This document shows, one piece after another, positions 43,273 through 47,941 of a stretch of DNA of 47,941 nucleotides. This DNA is from an uncultured Christiangramia sp. (GTDB lineage: Bacteria > Bacteroidota > Bacteroidia > Flavobacteriales > Flavobacteriaceae): positions 1-47,941 of the forward strand of contig NZ_CAJWRQ010000010.1 in assembly GCF_913046405.1 (NCBI RefSeq), given 5' to 3'. The position numbers and the translations under genes were made by a program. The notes below the pieces were generated by a model. That model searched no databases. It saw nothing but the letters and a program-made list of their open reading frames with translations, and had not been told where the DNA came from. How positions within the stretch are numbered: position 1 is the stretch's first letter; the number at the start of each line of letters is the position of its first letter.

Positions 43273-43303
43273 TTCGGTTAATTACAGGAAAATAATATAT
43301 TTG
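43273..43303 (+). promoter_or_regulatory. fahA promoter
   Basis: TTCG (43273-43276, one mismatch from TTTG), a 19-base spacer and TATATTTG (43296-43303, exact). The start should be near 43308, a leader of about 32 bases before the ATG at 43340. It also excludes a longer coding start at the TTG within it. Confidence 0.6.
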
Positions 43304-43339
43304 AGACAACTAGATTTTAACAAAAAACCAACATTTTTT

Positions 43340-44629
43340 ATGTCAATTACCGCTAATGATCCAAATAGAAAAACCTGGTTGGATATTCCTGGCGATACCG
43401 ATTTCCCTATTCAAAATATTCCGTTTGGAGTGTTCCTTACTCGTGATGATATCATTACCATTGGAACCAGAATTGGTGATTACGCTATAGACCTTGGTGC
43501 TCTGCATCAACTGGGATATTTTGAAGGTATACCGTTGACAGACGATATATTCCTGCAAGATACTCTAAACGATTTTATTTCTGACGGAAAGAAAACCTGG
43601 AGACTGGTTAGAAACCGAATTGCTGATATTTTCGACGCTGATAATGCTAAGCTGAAGGATAACCAGGACCACAGAAATACTGTTCTATTCACACTGGATG
43701 AAATTGAAATGCAAATGCCTGTACAGGTAGGTGATTACACCGATTTCTACAGCTCTAAAGAACATGCGACCAATATTGGTACAATGTTCCGTGATCCAGA
43801 CAATGCATTGCTTCCAAACTGGCTGCATATTCCCGTTGGATATCATGGAAGAAGTTCTTCTATTATTCCTTCGGAAATTCCTGTACATAGACCACAGGGC
43901 CAAACAAAACCAGCAGATTCAGACGAACCTGTATTTGGTCCATCACAACGAGTGGATTTCGAATTGGAAATGGCTTTTATTACCACAGATGCAAATCACC
44001 TGGGAGAACCAATTCCCGTGGATGAAGCTGAAGAATATATTTTTGGGATGGTACTATTCAACGACTGGAGCGCCAGAGACATCCAGAAGTGGGAATATGT
44101 TCCACTAGGACCTTTTCTTGCTAAGAATTTTGCATCTTCCATTTCACCATGGATCGTTACTATGGACGCTTTAGAGCCATTTAGAACGGCGAGCCCGGAA
44201 CCTGAAAAAGAATTATTACCATATTTAAAATACTCCGGAGAAAAGAGTTTTGATATTAATCTTGAAGTTTCCCTGCAACCTGAAGGTGGCGAGGAGAATT
44301 CTCTGTCAAAATCAAACTTTAAGTATTTATACTGGAATATGAGTCAGCAACTGGCGCATCACACCGTAAATGGATGCCCCGTGAATTCCGGTGATATGAT
44401 GGCTTCCGGAACTATTTCTGGAGCTTCTGAAGATTCTTTCGGCTCTATGCTGGAACTTTCCTGGAGTGGTAGTAAACCTATCAAACTAAAAGATGGTTCA
44501 GAACGTAAATTTGTAGAAGATCATGATACAGTGATCATGCGAGGATATTGCCAGAACGAAACCTCCAGAATTGGTTTTGGCGAAGTTCGCAGTAAACTAT
44601 TGCCGGTTTACGAACCAAAGAAAAAATAG
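43340..44629 (+). CDS. fahA: Fumarylacetoacetase
   Basis: 429 residues, the full-length two-domain form. It splits fumarylacetoacetate into fumarate and acetoacetate, the last step of tyrosine degradation. The small N-terminal domain starts at ITANDPNRKTWLDIP; the catalytic part has DYTDFYSSKEHATNIG, HIPVGYHGRSSSI, VDFELEMAFI with acidic metal ligands, LFNDWSARDIQKWEY, and LAHHTVNGCPVNSGDMMASG near the C-terminus. The start is the ATG at 43340. Other tyrosine-pathway genes are not adjacent. A strong terminator follows 22 bases after the stop. Confidence 0.96.
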   Translation: MSITANDPNRKTWLDIPGDTDFPIQNIPFGVFLTRDDIITIGTRIGDYAIDLGALHQLGYFEGIPLTDDIFLQDTLNDFISDGKKTWRLVRNRIADIFDADNAKLKDNQDHRNTVLFTLDEIEMQMPVQVGDYTDFYSSKEHATNIGTMFRDPDNALLPNWLHIPVGYHGRSSSIIPSEIPVHRPQGQTKPADSDEPVFGPSQRVDFELEMAFITTDANHLGEPIPVDEAEEYIFGMVLFNDWSARDIQKWEYVPLGPFLAKNFASSISPWIVTMDALEPFRTASPEPEKELLPYLKYSGEKSFDINLEVSLQPEGGEENSLSKSNFKYLYWNMSQQLAHHTVNGCPVNSGDMMASGTISGASEDSFGSMLELSWSGSKPIKLKDGSERKFVEDHDTVIMRGYCQNETSRIGFGEVRSKLLPVYEPKKK

Positions 44630-44650
44630 GATAAAGTTTTATATCATAAG

Positions 44651-44681
44651 AAAAGCCCGAAGAATTATCTTCGGGCTTTTT
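44651..44681. terminator. Bidirectional terminator between fahA and ytxJ
   Basis: AAAAGCCCGAAG and CTTCGGGCTTTT form a 12-bp perfect stem with loop AATTAT, placed between two convergent stops. Confidence 0.9.
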
Positions 44682-44701
44682 AATTTTAAAGCAACTCGCT
44701 A

Positions 44702-45100
44702 CTAAGCCAGTTCTTTTAATTTATCTGCTGATATTGCCTGGTGAGAAGAATGATGTACAACTTCCCTGTTCTTTAATACCACCATTTGAGGACTCTCATG
44801 TCTAACAGAAAATTTATCTGCGATTCCATTAGAAATATCCCGGTGAGCTTTCAAGTCAAGAAAATAAAGATCCACAGAGTCATTTAATTGTTGCTCATAG
44901 TCTGCTTCAAAGTTCTTTAATACCATCCTGCTAATCCCGCAAGTTGTAGAATGCTTGAAAATAGCAACCGTTTTACCTTCTGATAGTTTTTCTAACTCAT
45001 CCAGTTGAGAAATTTCGGTAAGAGGATTCCATGGTATCTTGTTTTCTTTCTTTTCAGAAGTACCTTTTTCTCCGCCAAATACTTTATCGAATAATCCCAT
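44702..45100 (-). CDS. ytxJ: Bacillithiol system redox protein YtxJ (monothiol)
   Basis: 132 residues, thioredoxin fold. Cys54 in IFKHSTTCGISRMVL is the single active-site cysteine of the YtxJ/DUF2847 family, consistent with a monothiol bacilliredoxin type of role; cis-Pro is in RHESPQMVVL. The start is the ATG at 45100 (MGLFDKVFGG). The longer open frame upstream passes through the promoter. With bshC at 8349 it supports bacillithiol use. The family's exact reaction has not been fully established. Confidence 0.88.
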   Translation of the reverse strand: MGLFDKVFGGEKGTSEKKENKIPWNPLTEISQLDELEKLSEGKTVAIFKHSTTCGISRMVLKNFEADYEQQLNDSVDLYFLDLKAHRDISNGIADKFSVRHESPQMVVLKNREVVHHSSHQAISADKLKELA

Positions 45101-45114
45101 AATCTTCTTTTTTA

Positions 45115-45149
45115 CAAAAGTAAATCTATCTAAATTTAATAAAATCAAA
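45115..45149 (-). promoter_or_regulatory. ytxJ promoter
   Basis: TTTG (45149-45146), a 23-base spacer and TACTTTTG (45122-45115), both exact. Transcription should start near 45110, about 10 bases before the ATG. Confidence 0.6.
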
Positions 45150-45159
45150 TTCAGGTTAA

Positions 45160-45175
45160 TTTTACTTCAGTAAAA
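45160..45175. repeat. Short perfect palindrome between ytxJ and clpB
   Basis: TTTTAC and GTAAAA are exact inverted copies around TTCA, in the divergent region. It may be an operator for either gene; at 16 A/T-rich bases it may also be chance. Confidence 0.3.
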
Positions 45176-45269
45176 CTGCCTTTTTGTCGTTAATATTCTC
45201 GTTGAACCTGCCTTAATGTCGGTTTTTGAATTTGGTATATTGATTGACCTACTCTGAAAAACATTTAAG

Positions 45270-47873
45270 ATGAACTTTAATAATTTTACTATAAAATCAC
45301 AGGAGGCTATCCAGCAAGCTCAGCAGCTTGCTCAGGAAATGGGCCACCAACAGATAGAAAATGAGCACATTTTTAAAGCGATCACTATGGTCGACGAAAA
45401 TGTGACTCCTTTTTTACTGAAAAAATTAAATATTAATATTTCTCTTTTCGGGCAGATACTGGATAAGAGTCTGGAGAGCTTTCCGAAGGTAAGTGGCGGA
45501 GACATCATGCTATCCAGGGATGCTGGAAAGACTGTGAATGAAGCTACCAGCATTGCTAAGAAAATGGAAGATGAATATGTCTCTATTGAGCATTTGATCC
45601 TTGCTATCTTCAAATCTTCCAGCAAAGTTGCTCAAATGCTGAAAGATCAGGGAGCGACCGAGAAAGGCTTGAAAGCTGCAATCGCTGAACTAAGACAGGG
45701 CGACAAAGTAACCTCTCAAAGTGCTGAAGAAACCTATCAATCTTTAGATAAGTACGCAAGAAACCTCAACAAATTTGCTGAGGAAGGAAAGCTGGATCCT
45801 GTGATTGGTCGGGACGAGGAAATTCGTAGAATTCTACAGATCCTATCTCGAAGAACAAAGAACAATCCAATGCTGGTTGGGGAACCTGGAACTGGAAAAA
45901 CAGCGATAGCAGAAGGACTTGCGCATAGAATCGTAGACGGTGATGTCCCAGAAAACCTAAAAAACAAACTCATTTACTCCCTTGATATGGGAGCCCTTAT
46001 TGCTGGTGCAAAGTACAAGGGGGAATTTGAGGAACGACTTAAAGCGGTTATAAAAGAAGTGACTTCCAGCGATGGTAACATAGTGTTATTTATTGATGAA
46101 ATTCATACGCTTGTTGGTGCCGGCGGTGGTCAGGGCGCCATGGATGCTGCCAACATTCTTAAACCGGCTCTTGCTAGAGGTGAGTTGAGAGCCATTGGTG
46201 CTACTACACTTGATGAATACCAGAAATACTTCGAGAAAGACAAAGCGCTGGAACGAAGATTTCAAAAGGTATACGTAGAAGAGCCGGATATTGAAAGTGC
46301 GATTTCCATATTACGTGGGATCAAGGAAAAATACGAGACACATCATAAAGTACGAATCAAGGATGAAGCGATCATCGCTGCAGTAGAATTATCACAGCGT
46401 TATATCACGAACAGATTCCTTCCAGACAAGGCTATCGACCTGATGGATGAAGCTGCTTCTAAATTACGTATGGAGATCAACTCCAAGCCGGAAGAACTTG
46501 ATGTGCTGGATAGAAAGATCATGCAGCTGGAGATCGAGATCGAGGCAATTAAGCGTGAGAAAGATGAAGTAAAACTCAAAACGCTACGAGCAGATCTCGC
46601 GAATCTTAAAGAAGAAAGAAATGATCTTCACGCCAGATGGATGAGCGAGAAAGATATAGTGGACAATATTCAAACACTAAAATCTGATATTGAAAATTTC
46701 AAGCTGGAAGCTGAAAAAGCTGAGCGCGAAGGTGATTACGGTAAAGTAGCTGAGATTCGCTACGGAAAGATCAAGGAAGCGCAGGAGAAGCTCGAAAAGC
46801 TACAACAGAACGTTGCCGAGAATCAGAATGAAAAATCATTAATCCAGGAAGAAGTTTCCAATGAAGATATCGCGGAAGTAGTTGCCAAATGGACCGGTAT
46901 ACCGGTGACTAAAATGCTTCAGAGCGATCGTGAGAAATTGCTCAAATTAGAAGATGATCTGCACAAACGTGTGGTTGGACAGGATGAAGCGATCATCGCC
47001 GTTAGTGATGCAGTTCGTCGTAGTCGTGCCGGACTTCAGGATCAAAATAGACCCATTGGATCATTCCTGTTCCTGGGAACAACCGGAGTTGGGAAAACAG
47101 AGCTAGCCAAGGCGCTTGCAGAATATTTGTTCGACGACGAATCTGCGATGACCAGAATCGACATGAGTGAATACCAGGAAAGACACTCGGTTAGTAGATT
47201 AGTTGGGGCACCTCCTGGATATGTAGGATATGATGAAGGTGGCCAACTTACTGAAGCAGTGCGTAGAAAACCTTATTCTGTAGTTTTATTAGATGAGATC
47301 GAAAAAGCTCATCCGGATACTTTTAACATTCTACTTCAGGTTCTAGATGAAGGTAGACTTACAGACAACAAAGGTCGTGTAGCAGATTTTAAAAACACCA
47401 TCATTGTGATGACATCCAATATGGGAAGCCAGATTATCCAAGAGAGATTTGAAGCGATCAAGGATGTGGATGCAGCGATGGAATCTGCGAAAGTGGATGT
47501 ACTTGGATTGCTGAAGCAAACGGTAAGACCGGAATTTTTGAACAGGATCGACGATATAGTAATGTTTAGTCCGCTTACCCGAAAAGACATCAGGCAAATT
47601 GTAGGCTTGCAATTGAAGGGTGTTAAGAAAATGCTCGCGAAACAGCATATAGTGCTGGATGCTACAGATGAAGCACTTGATTATCTTGCTGCGAAAGGTT
47701 TCGATCCACAATTTGGAGCCAGACCCGTGAAAAGAGTAGTACAGAGAGAAGTGCTAAACAAGCTCTCCAAGGAAATCCTGTCTGGCAGTATTAGCACAGA
47801 CAGTATCATTCTTCTGGATGAATTCAATGAAGAACTGGTATTTAGAAATCAGGAAGAACTTTCAGAAAATTGA
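45270..47873 (+). CDS. clpB: Chaperone ClpB (AAA+ disaggregase)
   Basis: 867 residues, normal length. The N domain (about 1-145) with double Clp_N repeats precedes AAA-1: Walker A GEPGTGKT (204-211), Walker [16 protein letters not shown]. The coiled-coil M domain spans about 400-530 ([20 protein letters not shown], rich in Lys and Glu), and AAA-2 has [26 protein letters not shown] and [14 protein letters not shown]. ClpB extracts proteins from aggregates with DnaK. The start ATG is clear. No convincing -7 box was found upstream, unlike at neighbouring genes, so it may use an alternative sigma factor. Confidence 0.97.
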   Translation: MNFNNFTIKSQEAIQQAQQLAQEMGHQQIENEHIFKAITMVDENVTPFLLKKLNINISLFGQILDKSLESFPKVSGGDIMLSRDAGKTVNEATSIAKKMEDEYVSIEHLILAIFKSSSKVAQMLKDQGATEKGLKAAIAELRQGDKVTSQSAEETYQSLDKYARNLNKFAEEGKLDPVIGRDEEIRRILQILSRRTKNNPMLVGEPGTGKTAIAEGLAHRIVDGDVPENLKNKLIYSLDMGALIAGAKYKGEFEERLKAVIKEVTSSDGNIVLFIDEIHTLVGAGGGQGAMDAANILKPALARGELRAIGATTLDEYQKYFEKDKALERRFQKVYVEEPDIESAISILRGIKEKYETHHKVRIKDEAIIAAVELSQRYITNRFLPDKAIDLMDEAASKLRMEINSKPEELDVLDRKIMQLEIEIEAIKREKDEVKLKTLRADLANLKEERNDLHARWMSEKDIVDNIQTLKSDIENFKLEAEKAEREGDYGKVAEIRYGKIKEAQEKLEKLQQNVAENQNEKSLIQEEVSNEDIAEVVAKWTGIPVTKMLQSDREKLLKLEDDLHKRVVGQDEAIIAVSDAVRRSRAGLQDQNRPIGSFLFLGTTGVGKTELAKALAEYLFDDESAMTRIDMSEYQERHSVSRLVGAPPGYVGYDEGGQLTEAVRRKPYSVVLLDEIEKAHPDTFNILLQVLDEGRLTDNKGRVADFKNTIIVMTSNMGSQIIQERFEAIKDVDAAMESAKVDVLGLLKQTVRPEFLNRIDDIVMFSPLTRKDIRQIVGLQLKGVKKMLAKQHIVLDATDEALDYLAAKGFDPQFGARPVKRVVQREVLNKLSKEILSGSISTDSIILLDEFNEELVFRNQEELSEN

Positions 47874-47884
47874 TCATAAAAAAA

Positions 47885-47941
47885 GGGACACTATCCCGTA
47901 AAGTGTGTAAGTTCTAAATAAAGGGGTTTAACTTTTATCTA
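47885..47941 (+). mobile_element. Terminal repeat of a putative IS256-family element, cut by the window edge
   Basis: From 47885 the sequence reads GGGACACTATCCCGTAAAGT, then GTGTAAGTTC and continues A/T-rich to the window end. The GTAAAGTGTGTAA core closely resembles the inverted repeats of IS256-family elements. It lies 12 bases after the clpB stop. No transposase is visible because the window ends. The call rests on this motif alone. Confidence 0.4.

Noticed and set aside
43301-43339. TTG start giving fumarylacetoacetase 13 more residues
   Set aside because: The TTG belongs to the TATATTTG promoter element; the ATG at 43340 fits the family's N-terminus.
45101-45148. Longer ytxJ reading frame
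   Set aside because: It passes through the exact -7 box; MGLFDKVFGG at 45100 is the better start.

Overview
The window looks like chromosomal DNA of a marine-type member of the Flavobacteriaceae (Bacteroidota), plausibly near Gramella/Christiangramia; the genus is inference. Supporting marks are a type IX secretion C-terminal domain on the first protein, a TonB-dependent receptor with an N-terminal carboxypeptidase-regulatory-like domain, a DUF4295 peptide encoded beside rpmG and rpmB, two bacillithiol-related genes (bshC, ytxJ), and promoters of the Bacteroidota type (TTTG or TTG, 17-23 bases, TAnnTTTG). Shine-Dalgarno sequences are mostly absent. Genes are dense, and TAATG, ATGA or GTGA stop/start overlaps are common.

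Layout. 1-1663: end of a secreted subtilase, then a nitronate monooxygenase. 1660-6166 (minus): LysM/ligand-binding lipid-free secreted protein, OsmC protein and putative Zn protease, downstream of guaA. 6254-9965: SIMPL protein, and on the minus strand bshC followed by a PLP decarboxylase. 10107-16255 (plus): lipoprotein esterase, then an M14 peptidase and an M16 peptidase one base apart. 16489-22511 (minus): paralogous small membrane proteins behind rimO, an amidase lipoprotein behind ftsY, and the rpmB-rpmG-DUF4295 ribosomal operon. 22739-27569 (minus): a compact six-gene run: exonuclease, two paralogous secreted proteins, FAH-fold hydrolase, Hpt protein, cinA. 27744-28162: a BLUF blue-light receptor gene broken by an apparent AT duplication. 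28221-34890: E2 acyltransferase, recR, Na+/solute symporter, CoA-binding protein, TonB-dependent receptor. 34958-39876: ABC-F protein, TlpA-like lipoprotein without the redox cysteines, small transaldolase, short-chain dehydrogenase, SRP RNA. 39965-45100: glutaminyl cyclase, thioesterase, DoxX-like protein, glyA, fahA, ytxJ. 45270-47873: clpB, followed at the window edge by what looks like the end of an IS256-type insertion sequence.

Most of the content is conserved housekeeping and envelope biology; I see no CRISPR array, prophage, restriction system or obvious defence island. The observations most worth following are: the BLUF gene, which keeps all flavin-contact residues but is frameshifted; a perfect 7-7-7 palindrome directly against the rimO -7 element; promoters placed so that guaA and a short-chain dehydrogenase would be leaderless, with the SRP RNA promoter as an internal ruler; a strong hairpin in the divergent region before the TonB receptor that no annotated gene explains; and catalytic-site substitutions in the E2, ABC-F and transaldolase proteins. 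No tRNA or rRNA was recognised. Every gene-free stretch is shorter than about 300 bases; the longer ones are described.
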